A stretch of 63,328 bases of DNA from an alpha proteobacterium SCGC AAA536-G10 (GTDB lineage Bacteria > Pseudomonadota > Alphaproteobacteria > Puniceispirillales > Marisalimonadaceae), in contig ARQU01000006.1 of assembly GCA_000384615.1 (NCBI GenBank), positions 1 to 63,328 of the forward strand, read 5' to 3'. The translations under genes were made by a program, and so were the position numbers. Each line of letters opens with the position of its first letter. Position 1 is the stretch's first letter. The notes beneath the pieces were generated by a model. That model was not told where the DNA came from. It saw nothing but the letters and a program-made list of their open reading frames with translations, and searched no databases. Shown in pieces: positions 36,539 to 46,444 of the stretch.

Positions 36539-37400
36539 GGAAATATTGTTTTACTTTTAATGAGTTCCTTATTTCCATAACAATTATATTTTTTAATTAT
36601 ATAAAGTTTCATTTTGGAAACTATAATGTTAGGTCTCTCTAATGATCCTTTTCATAAACCTTAACGAACAAATTATGTTTGCCAATTTCTTATGAGTATA
36701 TTTATATTTTTAAGATATAATTACAAAAGTAATGTTTTTTTTACTCTTTAATTTCATTATTTATTTTTCTTTGTATTAATTAGGGTCATTGAGTTGCACT
36801 TTAGGGTGTTAGTAACTTCTTTTGCATTTACATATTTTATAGAATTATTATTTAAAAATAACCTTACTCACTTTTTGTTAACTATATTTGGTATAGCATT
36901 ACATTATTACATATAGAGTAATTAAAAAAAAATAATTAGATGTATTATATACCAAATTGAATAGCTCACACTCAATATATTACCTATTATGGACTTCTTA
37001 AAACTTATATTATTACAAATTATTAAACGGAGTTGAACTAACTAATATTCAACATCCTCTTAATGAAAGAAATGGAGCATTTTTTTTCCTAACATAGCAT
37101 ACAAAATTTAAGTGTTTAACTGATCCTAAACATAATAATTATATCTAGGCATTGTCTTAAATAGTAATTTTTGGGGGTTTATCTTATATTTATGTGACAT
37201 TATTTTTTTCTGCAAAATGCTTAAATAAAAAGATCAATAGACAATAATGAACAAGAGTGTACTTATTTAGTTGTTTATATTTCTATTATCATAAATTTTG
37301 GTTTGAACAATTTTTAATTTATTTGACTTATATAGACAAGTATAAAATAGTTTTATAATATACAATAAATTTATTACTAGCTAAGAATATAAAGGAAAAT
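36539..37400. other. Gene-free stretch, very AT-rich
   Basis: About 860 bp of notably AT-rich sequence with no frame over 30 codons that looks coding and no RNA signature. It separates the higher-GC glycan genes from the low-GC methyltransferase/carbamoyltransferase pair. Confidence 0.55.
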
Positions 37401-38207
37401 GTAATAACAAAGTCAATAAATTTTAATTATAAAAAAGCATTAAATTTTATTTTAAATGACAATGTTCTAGAGTCAATTCCATCTAAATTTTTAAATTTAC
37501 AAAAGTCATTAAGTTCAGAAGAGAGATTTCTAATCAGAAATGATGAAAGAATAGCTTCTAAAATTTTTAATTTAGATATTGAAAAAATCATTTTTAATGA
37601 ATATTATTGTTGGGATAGTACAACTTTATCTTTGTATTATTATTTGAAAAAGTTTTTAAAAACAAAAAATATTAAAAATATTCTTGAAATTGGATGTGGA
37701 CCTTATTGTACTTTGTCTATTTCTCTGAAGAAACTTTTCCCTAATATTGAATTCACAGCTTTAGAGATAGACAAGGATAAACTTAAAAATGCAATAAAAA
37801 CTCGACAAAAAAACAAAATAAAAGTTGATATTTTCTATTCAGATCTATTTTCAGAAGTTAATAAAACATATGATATTATTTTTATGAACCCTCCATATAT
37901 TCCATCAAGGTTTGAAAAACAAATTGTAGATAATTCTAATCCAGAACTAAACTTTAAAGAGTGGGAAAGTGGGCACAGTAATGAAGATGGATTAGAAGTT
38001 ATTAATAATCTTCTTAAAGATTCAAAAAATTATTTAAATGATAATGGTTTTTTTATTATGGGTATAAATAATTATTTTATTAGTAATTTTAAATTGATCT
38101 CGCTTTTTAAAAAATTTGAGTTTAATCTATTAGAAAAATTTAAAAAACAGAAAGAGTGTATACCAAAAGGAAATTATTCTCAGGTTTATACTTTAAACAT
38201 AAAATAA
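37401..38207 (+). CDS. HemK-like SAM methyltransferase, start codon damaged
   Basis: The open frame runs from 37401 to 38207 (about 268 aa), but only TTG at 37632 could start it conventionally, leaving 77 protein-like codons unread. AAAGGA followed by ATGTAATAACAAAG at 37399 suggests the true start ATG was followed by GTA and that one G has been lost. SAM loop ILEIGCGPYCTLSISL and the catalytic MNPPYIPSR (NPPY, as in N-methyltransferases of the HemK/PrmC type). Followed by the carbamoyltransferase gene and possibly cotranscribed with it. Confidence 0.7.
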   Translation, partial: VITKSINFNYKKALNFILNDNVLESIPSKFLNLQKSLSSEERFLIRNDERIASKIFNLDIEKIIFNEYYCWDSTTLSLYYYLKKFLKTKNIKNILEIGCGPYCTLSISLKKLFPNIEFTALEIDKDKLKNAIKTRQKNKIKVDIFYSDLFSEVNKTYDIIFMNPPYIPSRFEKQIVDNSNPELNFKEWESGHSNEDGLEVINNLLKDSKNYLNDNGFFIMGINNYFISNFKLISLFKKFEFNLLEKFKKQKECIPKGNYSQVYTLNIK

Positions 38208-38254
38208 TTAATATCATAGACTTTTCATTTTTATAATTTTATTAGGATTGGTTA

Positions 38255-39982
38255 TTGTTTATTCTTGGAATTTTTGGTGGTCAAGGGCCTAATCCTTCAG
38301 CTGCACTTCTAAATGGTGATAAACTTGTTGCGTTAGGAGAAGAAGAGCGTTTTTGTAGAATAAAAAACGCTCCATCAATGTTGCCTATAAATTCAATAAT
38401 GTATTGTTTAAAAAGAGCTCAAATAAATTTAGATGAAGTTCATTCAATTAATTTTGGTTGGGATTGTCCTCACTATATTGAGTATCAACCTAAATTTCTT
38501 AATGAAATACATGCACAGTTTGATTTTGATGATCAAGGTTACAACAAACTTCATGAAAAAAAATTGCTTACGAATTTACATCCCAAAATGATAGTTGATA
38601 GTCTTAAATTTTCTTTAGCTAAATTTGGCCAGAAACTTGATCCTAATAAATTTTTTTTTCATAATCATCACGAATGTCATGCAGCAAGTACTTTTTATGC
38701 TTCGAACTTTAATAAGGCATTAATATTTACAATTGATGGAAGTGGTGAAGAAAATTGTACAGGTGAATGGATAGCAAAAAATGGTGAAATGAAACCTTAT
38801 AAGTTTCATACTCTTCCAAACACATTAGGTGGATACTATGGAACATTTACAGAATTTTTGGGTTTCAAATCAGATTCTGAAGAGGGGAAACTAATGGGTT
38901 TGGCTCCTTATGGAAAATATTCTGATTATTTCCAAAAGAAATTATCAAATATTCTTTATTACAATGATAAAGAGAATTCATACATTATTAATCCTAAATA
39001 TAGGTATTTTGAAAAAAGAACTTATAATTCCAAATTTACAGATTTAGTTATTGATTTATTTGGCAAACCTAGACTTGTTGGGGAAGAAATTACCGAATAT
39101 CATAAAAACTTAGCTTTTAACGTTCAATTTTTACTTGAAAAAATTGTTTCGAATTTAATTAGGGATAGAATTAAAAAGTTCAATATTAAAAATGTTTGTT
39201 TAGCTGGTGGTGTTGCAATGAATTGTAAAATGAACGGCGTCATTTCAGAAATTAAAGAATTGAAAAGTTTATACGTACAGCCTGCTTCTTCTGATAACGG
39301 AACAGCGTTAGGAGCAGCGTTAATTGCATCTAAAAAACTAAATTATAAACCATCTAATATTATGAAGCATGCTTACTTTGGAAATGAGTATAAAGACGAT
39401 CAAATTTTAGAAGCAATTTTAGAATCAAAGTTGAAGTTTGAAAAAAATGTAAATTTTTTTAATAAGATTGCACGGTATTTATATCAAGGAAAAATAATAG
39501 CTTTATTTCAAGGAAGATCCGAAATTGGAGCAAGATCTCTTGGAAACAGATCAATATTAGCAAATCCTCTTATTCCAGACATTAAAAACAAACTTAATTT
39601 AGAAGTAAAGCATAGGGAGGCATGGCGACCATTTTGTCCTTCATTTACATCAGAAAGTTTTAAATTTTATTTTGGACATAATAAGCCGGCAGACTATATG
39701 ATTATTGCATATTATATTAAGAAAAAGTTTATATCTCTTTTCCCATCAGCAGTTCATATTGATGGTTCAGTTAGACCGCAATCTGTTAAAAAAGAAACAA
39801 ATGCTTTGTTTCATTCTTTAATTGAAGAGTTTGGTAAACTCTCTGGACATCCAGTACTAATTAATACCTCGTTTAATATCCAAGGTGAACCTATAGTCGA
39901 AACTCCAAGAGATGCTTTGAGATGTTTTGGGGGAACAGGAATAGATGTTTTAGTAATTGGAAACTATATATTAGAGAAGTAA
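38255..39982 (+). CDS. NodU/CmcH-family carbamoyltransferase
   Basis: Transfers carbamoyl from carbamoyl phosphate to a sugar hydroxyl. 575 aa. An N-terminal Kae1/TsaD-like domain (GIFGGQGPNPSAALL at the start, FFHNHHECHAASTFYASNF with metal-binding His, GEENCTGEW, KLMGLAPYGKY, NVCLAGGVAMNCKMNG) is followed by the C-terminal domain with GRSEIGARSLGNRSILANP, WRPFCPSF and NTSFNIQGEPIVETPRDAL. Start TTG at 38255 with AGGA 8 bases upstream; no ATG is near. Low GC like the host. Acceptor unknown. Confidence 0.9.
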   Translation: MFILGIFGGQGPNPSAALLNGDKLVALGEEERFCRIKNAPSMLPINSIMYCLKRAQINLDEVHSINFGWDCPHYIEYQPKFLNEIHAQFDFDDQGYNKLHEKKLLTNLHPKMIVDSLKFSLAKFGQKLDPNKFFFHNHHECHAASTFYASNFNKALIFTIDGSGEENCTGEWIAKNGEMKPYKFHTLPNTLGGYYGTFTEFLGFKSDSEEGKLMGLAPYGKYSDYFQKKLSNILYYNDKENSYIINPKYRYFEKRTYNSKFTDLVIDLFGKPRLVGEEITEYHKNLAFNVQFLLEKIVSNLIRDRIKKFNIKNVCLAGGVAMNCKMNGVISEIKELKSLYVQPASSDNGTALGAALIASKKLNYKPSNIMKHAYFGNEYKDDQILEAILESKLKFEKNVNFFNKIARYLYQGKIIALFQGRSEIGARSLGNRSILANPLIPDIKNKLNLEVKHREAWRPFCPSFTSESFKFYFGHNKPADYMIIAYYIKKKFISLFPSAVHIDGSVRPQSVKKETNALFHSLIEEFGKLSGHPVLINTSFNIQGEPIVETPRDALRCFGGTGIDVLVIGNYILEK

Positions 39983-40888
39983 AAAGAAAAAAAATAATAT
40001 GTTAATTTTTGTAGGACAAACTGATAATGATTTTTTTTGACTTCAGATTAAATTGTTTGTCACCGATTAATTTGAATTTGGGTTGTTATTTATTAGCTGG
40101 TGGTTTTAACGCAACAAATTCAGTATGTAAAGTTCACTCATATTAGTCTTATTGTTAGCTAAAAGCATTGTGCTTTAAGCGTTTTGTGGCTATTATTCAA
40201 AATATTAGCAGTAAATTTTAAGTAAACTATTTAGTTTATAAATTGTAGATTTACTTACCAGCGTTGCGTCTTCCTATGTTGTGGATTGTACAATTTAACC
40301 ACACTTAGCTTCACACATTCAATACTGTTAATACTGCTATTATCACCTAATTTATGATTACTTTATTAAAACACTAAGCATAGAAGAAGGACTATATCTT
40401 AACTAGAGTCATTAGATTTTTTTAAAGCTAATGTACCTGTCGAACCTAATACGGAAACTCCTTTCATAGCAGAAAATATCTTGCAGTATCTTTAGTTCAT
40501 ATTCACACAGGCTTTCAATCTTGTAGAACTTTTTGGCCGGAGTGTGTTTATTTTACAACTATAATTTTCTGCACATTTATAGTGGAACCTAGCTTTTATT
40601 AGTTATTCTCATAATGCTTTAAGCCACTTAATATATTTTTAATTTCTTCACGTAAGTCTAATTACTTCTTGCCACACTATTTCTATCTGAGTGTAATGAT
40701 CTTCAGTAAAACATGTTTGCAGATAACAGTTTTAAATGTTTTCTAAAGGTCTTAACTTCGCAGTAAAGGATTTATGTTTAGATAATTGTTCTTCTTCAAT
40801 GTAAGTTCAAAGTGGATTGGCTTTATACAAATATTCATGAAGCAACTTTCAAAAGTTGACACTTGATCTTATTTAACCATCGTAACAC
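39983..40888. other. Gene-free stretch with remnants
   Basis: About 900 bp without an intact gene. On the minus strand one frame (40707 to 40399) has protein-like pieces, TEDHYTQIEIVWQEVIRL and MKGVSVLGSTGTLALKKSND (a Rossmann-type nucleotide start), broken by at least five stops. Best read as a decayed gene; too short to name. Confidence 0.4.
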
Positions 40889-42169
40889 TCACTCAATTAC
40901 TTCAAGTAAATTGTGACTAACCAAGATTTCAATTGATTCATATAGTTCCCAAATTGGAGTGTTTAAAGATTCCGCGATTTCTAATAAGGAACTTTTGCCA
41001 TCACATAGACTAATAATATCCATCAATAGTTTAACTTGATCTACTAATTTGTTGTTAAGAATTGTTGGATAAAGACCACGCTTGCCCATTTGAGGTTCAC
41101 AGAATACTGCTACACGATATTTCTTGTTCTTCTCTATTGCTTCAAGCGCCCTTCGGATTGCCCAATATCCTCCGTCTAATCCTTTCGGTGTAACAACTTT
41201 TTCCAAGTCATCGAGTGATGTATGGTACTCGGGGTATTGCCCATATTTCGTACGCATAATTGAAGCAATTGGTAAATCTATCCCTGGAGCACAATACTGT
41301 CTTTCGTCGCTTCCTCTGTCTAGCCAGGTATATACCTTAAAATTTGAATCTGTATGCTTTAAGACATGCTTAGCTATACTATCACTTAATGTATTTCCAC
41401 TCCGAGATGGTAAGTAAGAATATGCTCTATCATCACCTACGCAACAAACGTTAAATCCTGAAAAAATATTTTGCTTCATGTAATCATAATGAAGACTAAT
41501 ATATGTAATTGATCCAATAGTTTCTGGTATGAACACTATTCTATAAGTGTAATGGAGATGTTTAAGCTCTGTCAGCCACTTTGCAAGGTATGTAACAACA
41601 GTTGGTCCAGAAAGTTCATTATTCGCCATAGATGGATGGCAAATATAAGTACTAAGAAATATTTCTTTAGAACTTTTACCGGGGATTATCAATTCGGCGT
41701 AATTTAAGACACCATCAAAATGTTTTGTATCAACTTTCACATAATACTCACCATCTTCTAACTGGTCGTATTGATCTTGAAACAGGCAAAACCCCCATCT
41801 TTCTTTGTAGTAGCTTGTCATGTAAGGAATAGCATCTGGCTGGTCTGGTAAAGTGTACAAATGCTCTTTTAATTCTTTGAGGCTAACCTTACCCTCAAAC
41901 GGAACACTATATCCTAATAAATGAAGATTGTTTTTTTTGAAATCGCAAATTTTTTCACCCTTGGGAGTAACAATATATGCGTCATTTGCGCTCCATTCTT
42001 TCGGAATTGTCCAATCAAATACCGCAGTTCCAGAAGGAACAGATTTAATCTTAAGATCTGGCAAATGAAACTTTATTTGTTCTAAAGTTAGCCTTACACC
42101 TTCACCAGTAATACTTCTGTTAGTAGGCCAAAGTTTTTTTGCAAATTCATGTATTTCAATACCAATCAT
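40889..42169 (-). CDS. DUF4910 aminopeptidase-like protein
   Basis: 426 aa. Matches DUF4910/DUF2172 proteins of polysaccharide clusters: N-terminal FAKKLWPTNRSITGEGVRLTL, inserted domain with SGTAVFDWTIPKEW, then an M28-like core STYICHPSMANNELSGPTVV (metal His/Asp-equivalents), a second metal-site sequence WLDRGSDERQYCAPGIDLP and EYHTSLDDLE, and a winged-helix-like tail. Catalytic activity is not proven for the family. GC is higher than the core genome. Confidence 0.85.
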   Translation of the reverse strand: MIGIEIHEFAKKLWPTNRSITGEGVRLTLEQIKFHLPDLKIKSVPSGTAVFDWTIPKEWSANDAYIVTPKGEKICDFKKNNLHLLGYSVPFEGKVSLKELKEHLYTLPDQPDAIPYMTSYYKERWGFCLFQDQYDQLEDGEYYVKVDTKHFDGVLNYAELIIPGKSSKEIFLSTYICHPSMANNELSGPTVVTYLAKWLTELKHLHYTYRIVFIPETIGSITYISLHYDYMKQNIFSGFNVCCVGDDRAYSYLPSRSGNTLSDSIAKHVLKHTDSNFKVYTWLDRGSDERQYCAPGIDLPIASIMRTKYGQYPEYHTSLDDLEKVVTPKGLDGGYWAIRRALEAIEKNKKYRVAVFCEPQMGKRGLYPTILNNKLVDQVKLLMDIISLCDGKSSLLEIAESLNTPIWELYESIEILVSHNLLEVIE

Positions 42170-42231
42170 TTACTTTCCTGATATACCATGCATATTTATC
42201 TGTTCTTTCGTTCATTTGTTTCACACTTCAG

Positions 42232-42363
42232 CTATAAAGTGACTTTCTTTTCTATCAATGCATCTAATTCACCTACTTCAGTTAATTCACATACCTTACA
42301 CAGTATATCAGTAACCTCAACTTTATTCACCAGTTCGATGGCATTCTTGCCTTCAGCAAACTC
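42232..42363 (-). pseudogene. Gene remnant before the DUF4910 gene
   Basis: A 44-codon frame without a start encodes EFAEGKNAIELVNKVEVTDI and CELTEVGELDALIEKKVTL before its stop. A protein start (MMCVGDIKSESLL) in a different frame just upstream may belong to the same lost gene. Its codon use looks coding, but no intact frame joins the parts. Confidence 0.4.
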
Positions 42364-42410
42364 TCACTTTTGATATCACCAACGCACATCATTTTATCCC
42401 TAACTTTCAC

Positions 42411-43388
42411 TTAAACTGAAAAGCTATCTTTAAAAAAATACTTGCTGTTGTACCAAGCATAAAAATCTGCTAACGCTCTTAATTGCTCAGACCTTTTGTA
42501 CTCGGAATTATATCCCCAAAATTGCATAACATCAGCCATCCAACCTTCAATCAAGCATGCTTCTGCGTTTGTTATTCGTTCTCTCCATCGACCAAGATTT
42601 TCTACTGAAATGCCTTTAAATTTTTTGCCAGAGTGATTATTTCCAAAGAAATCCTCACCAAGCATTGTTGGTTCTAAAAGCTTGTCATCCCACCCTATAT
42701 TTAACTGGTTGACAATCAATTTCATCACCGATTCTATTTCCACTACAAGATCTTCAAACCGAACAGTGAAAAAATTTGGTGTTTTAGCTATTACTTCATG
42801 CTTGCTGATTTCTAAATCCAATTTAGCTCGATTGAGAAGGCTTGCAAGTGATTCAATTTCACTCTCTCCCATTTTCTTATAATAGTGAGATACCCCATCT
42901 TTAATTGAGGCGTAATTGTCTCTAGGATCTCGAATGATCTGAAGCATTTTGATATCTAAACCATCATCAAGAAATTTTTGCAGGTTAACCACTTGGCTAG
43001 TTTCTTTGAAAAGAAATGGTTTGCTTTCTTCAACCTGCGCGTATTGACAATATGCCTTAGCAACGGACTTCACTATCGCACCAGGCGTATTAAGACCATA
43101 CACAGTCCGCATACCCCAAAGTACTTCAAAAAATTCATTAGAATCAAATTGATTTATCTTGTTAGATATCTGCTTACCAGAAATTTTCGCGGTTGATTTT
43201 TTTATAATTAAAGCAAGCCGTTTTTTAATGTCATCTTCGCTCAGTTCTTTTTTTACCCAATAGGGATAAAAAGCATATAAAAGAGAAATATCTACAGGAT
43301 AGATATTTAGTTCTGGATGACCATCAAACAACTTGTGCAACATTGTAGTGCCTGATTTGCGATGACCAGTAAGTACAATAAACTTCAT
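42411..43388 (-). CDS. Sulfotransferase family protein
   Basis: 325 aa. PAPS 5'-phosphosulfate loop FIVLTGHRKSGTTMLHKLFDGHPELN at the N-terminus and the 3'-phosphate-binding segment MLQIIRDPRDNYASIKDG in the middle, both in standard positions for carbohydrate sulfotransferases; FTVRFEDLV follows. Likely sulfates a surface polysaccharide. Downstream on the minus strand lies the remnant at 42232. Convergence of several decorating enzymes (sulfation, carbamoylation, methylation) marks this island. Confidence 0.88.
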   Translation of the reverse strand: MKFIVLTGHRKSGTTMLHKLFDGHPELNIYPVDISLLYAFYPYWVKKELSEDDIKKRLALIIKKSTAKISGKQISNKINQFDSNEFFEVLWGMRTVYGLNTPGAIVKSVAKAYCQYAQVEESKPFLFKETSQVVNLQKFLDDGLDIKMLQIIRDPRDNYASIKDGVSHYYKKMGESEIESLASLLNRAKLDLEISKHEVIAKTPNFFTVRFEDLVVEIESVMKLIVNQLNIGWDDKLLEPTMLGEDFFGNNHSGKKFKGISVENLGRWRERITNAEACLIEGWMADVMQFWGYNSEYKRSEQLRALADFYAWYNSKYFFKDSFSV

Positions 43389-44028
43389 CGTGCCTTTGCC
43401 CTATCTAAAACTTCAAAATTTAAAAGCTCAAACAAACCTTCCTACATCCGTTTCCAAAAAATTGTAGTCCCAGTTTTATGTCTTATCGCAACCATCTCAA
43501 CTGAACAGTTTAAAAGCTAGTACGAAAAAGTATAAAAGGGGCAAAAGCTATTACTAGCAAGATATTTTTTTCAGCGAAATATTTCAAGGTAACAATCCTT
43601 TTGGCAACCATAAAAGAACCTGGCAATATTCATCTTGCTAATAGATAATAGCTTCGTAAAAAATGGGTGTTTCCCCATCAGCAAATGTTGCTTTTTCAGT
43701 GCCAAATCCTAGTCTCTTAGTTACTACGTGTTTCATAGTCACACTTTTGTAATATATTTTATGTAATGTAAGAAAAAAGACTAAGTAAATCAACGATTGA
43801 TTTTTGTTTGTTAAAGAGGTGTGTAAGTAAGAGTCAAAACTAAATCTATTATTTAAATTAGAATAACTACTTCTGACCAATGAAAGAATTAATATAACGT
43901 ATCGATTTATATGGCATTTATATTTACTTTTAAACTATTTCCAAACTTACTACTTATTAAGCAGGGACTAATAGAATTGTTAAAACAAAATAAAGTCAAT
44001 GCATTAGTTGGAAGCAGAAACAAAATCT
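43389..44028. other. Gene-free stretch with remnants
   Basis: About 640 bp. A minus-strand frame starting at 43738 reads MKHVVTKRLGFGTEKATFAD then GETPIFYEAIIY before a stop, with QDEYCQVLLWLPKGLLP continuing in frame after it. It could be a decayed small gene. The RLGFG block recurs at 44851-45413, hinting at related remnants. Confidence 0.4.
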
Positions 44029-44850
44029 TCAAATCTTCTGTTTTCTCGTAATACAAATTAGGTTGTTATCATCACCCCTTCTTCTAACAGGTGATTTTAA
44101 ATAAATAAACCTAGCGTCAAAGGAAGCGCTTTTCTCACAAAAATAAGTCTTGAACTTAATGATATTAGTTTGATCAACATCTTCAATAATATATAAACCG
44201 TCATTACGAAGAGAGCCAATCATATTTTCGAAGAAACAAATACCAGCGGAGTACTCGTGTAATCCGTCATCAATAATAATATCAACAGAGTTTTCAACAA
44301 TTTTAGCATTTTTCAAAAAAGTATTAACTGATTCTGTGGAAGTTTGATCACAGTAAAATGTCTTGATACGCTCTTCAGTAAATAAAATATGACTATCAAT
44401 ATCACATCCAATAATATTAGCATTAGGAAAATAATCTCTCCACATTCGTAAACTCGCTCCTGGGATGCCATTAATACCCATTGACGATTTTAAATCAGGA
44501 TTATTTGTACCAAGTCCACACTCAACTACACTTATGACATCATTTCTCCGAAGTCCAAATATAAGATCATAAAAGTCAGCATAATTGTGACTGGACCAAG
44601 CATAAGGATTTAAATCTGGTGTAACCTCACCCTTATCAGAGCCATATGTATCAGAAAGAATATTTAACAATGAATGGTCATTTTTTCGATATTGAACATC
44701 AAAGCCATAATTAAGGAAGTCAGTTTTATACCGAACAGTCTTTTTAGCCATGAGTAACCCATAAAAAGTCATGAGTGCCCCGTAACAACTAGTCAATACA
44801 CCACCTAAAAAAGCCCTGTCAATTTGACGTATAGTTTTTCTTATATGCAT
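44029..44850 (-). CDS. Class I SAM methyltransferase (macrocin O-methyltransferase-like)
   Basis: 273 aa. Sequence ECGLGTNNPDLKSSMG, then PGASLRMWRDYFPNANIIGCD, and the catalytic IIIDDGLHEYSAG (metal-binding aspartates) resemble TylF/MycE-like O-methyltransferases that modify sugars. N-terminal AFLGGVLTSCYGALMTFYG is hydrophobic and may be membrane-associated. Single gene flanked by gene-free stretches. Confidence 0.82.
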   Translation of the reverse strand: MHIRKTIRQIDRAFLGGVLTSCYGALMTFYGLLMAKKTVRYKTDFLNYGFDVQYRKNDHSLLNILSDTYGSDKGEVTPDLNPYAWSSHNYADFYDLIFGLRRNDVISVVECGLGTNNPDLKSSMGINGIPGASLRMWRDYFPNANIIGCDIDSHILFTEERIKTFYCDQTSTESVNTFLKNAKIVENSVDIIIDDGLHEYSAGICFFENMIGSLRNDGLYIIEDVDQTNIIKFKTYFCEKSASFDARFIYLKSPVRRRGDDNNLICITRKQKI

Positions 44851-45413
44851 TTATTCACCAATCGGTTCGCCATGTTAACAAGAGGCTAATTTATTAGAGT
44901 TATAACTCGGAAAAAAATCTTTGGCTACCAATTTTATAGCATTCACAACCACTTTCTTTTCCTCCTTACAGCCAAAGAAACAATCTTTCGCTAATACTCC
45001 AAATCCTAATCTTCTTCAGTATTGAGTTGATCAACTTCTATACCTACTTGATTAGCTAAATTATACTTATTAGTTTTTATAAGATAGCGTTCTGCTTTTT
45101 CAATCAAATTGTTCTAGGCAAAGGCTGTCCTGGAGGCTTTTAATAGCTTTTATGCTTTGTTAATCATTTTTGTTTTGATATTTTCTGACTTTTCTATAAC
45201 TTTCTAATATCGCAGTTCGAAAATACGCAGATCTGACTACTAAATTCTATTTAAAAGCGATAGAATCTCTGAATAAGTGTTATAAACTTTTCAAGATTTT
45301 CTTTACGAATCTCCCTAACACGAAAATGCTAAGATAAATATAAAATTAGGAATTACTAAATAAATACCTACATTATAAAAAATTAATCGTTATTAGTCAG
45401 GATTTGGCAATTA
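44851..45413. other. Gene-free stretch with remnants
   Basis: About 560 bp. On the minus strand EKAERYLIKTNKYNLANQVG continues as IEVDQLNTEED and then a stop, with RRLGFGVLAKDCFFGCKEEK carrying on in another frame. These look like TPR-like or small-protein remnants. No intact gene. Confidence 0.4.
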
Positions 45414-45953
45414 CTATAATTTAGGTACGAATCCTACAAGGATCAAATTAAATCTTTTATCTTCAAATACTACATCGCTAACTCTTACCCCTTCAATACA
45501 AAATCCGCATTTCTTCAATACTTTTTCTGAACCAATATTCAATTCATAATACCCAGCGTTTATTTTTTCCAAAAGCAAAACTTTAGTTCCGTATTTCACA
45601 ATACTATCCACACACTTTGTAGCAATTCCTCTTCCCCAATAATATTTGTCACCAATAAAATATGATACTTCAGCAGATCTATGCTCCCAGCTTATAGGGC
45701 CTAATTTTATGTTTCCAATGTGTGTATAATTCGAAAAAATACCAAATAGTAAATCATTTTCCGAATCATATTTTTGTTCAACAAAGTCACAGACACTCGA
45801 AAAAGAATGTTTAAAATATTTTTGTTCAGTATATTTCATTATTTCATAGTCGTTTAACCAAGCTACGTATTTCTCTGTCACATTATTCTTTTTCAAAGTA
45901 CGTAGTTGAATGTTGTTATCTATGTCAATTTTAATGTCTCGGTTCATTTTCAT
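45414..45953 (-). CDS. GNAT-family N-acetyltransferase
   Basis: 179 aa, RimJ/RimL-like: NIQLRTLKKNNVTEKYVAWL, then HIGNIKLGPISWEHRSAEVS, the acetyl-CoA loop GDKYYWGRGIATKCVDSI (G-x-G-x-A) and KVLKKCGFCIEGVRVSDVVF at the end. Probably acetylates an amino sugar in the glycan pathway. Its first 38 codons and upstream region are duplicated 3,100 bp downstream (48931-49200). RBS AAAGGA 6 bases before ATG. Confidence 0.9.
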   Translation of the reverse strand: MKMNRDIKIDIDNNIQLRTLKKNNVTEKYVAWLNDYEIMKYTEQKYFKHSFSSVCDFVEQKYDSENDLLFGIFSNYTHIGNIKLGPISWEHRSAEVSYFIGDKYYWGRGIATKCVDSIVKYGTKVLLLEKINAGYYELNIGSEKVLKKCGFCIEGVRVSDVVFEDKRFNLILVGFVPKL

Positions 45954-46100
45954 TCTACATCCTTTCCTATAAATATCTTAATACAGAATTATTGGTAAAA
46001 TGATTAACAGTTAATTCTAATACAAACACACTTAGGTATCTATTTTTAAGCGCTTTCTAATTTGCTTGTATTCCTATAATACAGACAGCATGCACCTTTT
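45831..46100. repeat. Direct repeat, left copy (GNAT 5' end plus promoter)
   Basis: About 270 bp covering the first codons of the GNAT gene and the sequence upstream. It matches 48931-49200 nearly base for base (a few scattered substitutions, no gap seen), at a constant offset of 3,100. Confidence 0.92.
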
Positions 46101-46444
46101 ATCTAAATAGTTCTTTAGTAAATCTCGGAAGTTACCACTCTGTTTCCACTTACTATTTTACCATTAAGTCAAACTATAATATACCGAAAACGATAGAAAC
46201 GTTCATACCATAAGAGTTATTCTCATCAATAATAACTCAAGCATAAAATTCTAAGTCGCTTATCCGTGCCTTAAAATCAGAGGCTGCAGGTTTCATAAAG
46301 TAACAGCTATCATTGTTGTTGTATATAAGAAAAGCTTTACGAGCTTGTTCTCCAACTTCGTTCAGCATGATTATCTGATAAAGCTCCAAATATGATACTA
46401 ATCTGTAAATTTGACTATAAACTTGCTCCCAATCACCTTTTATT
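46101..46444. other. Gene-free stretch
   Basis: About 340 bp without a coding-like frame on either strand. It begins right where the direct repeat ends and stops at the methyltransferase end. Confidence 0.5.

Noticed and set aside
43638-43880. 80-codon minus-strand frame in the 43.4-44.0-kb gap
   Set aside because: The first 48 codons are low-complexity; only the last 32 (from 43738) look protein-like and end in a stop, so it is listed as a remnant within the gap, not as a gene.
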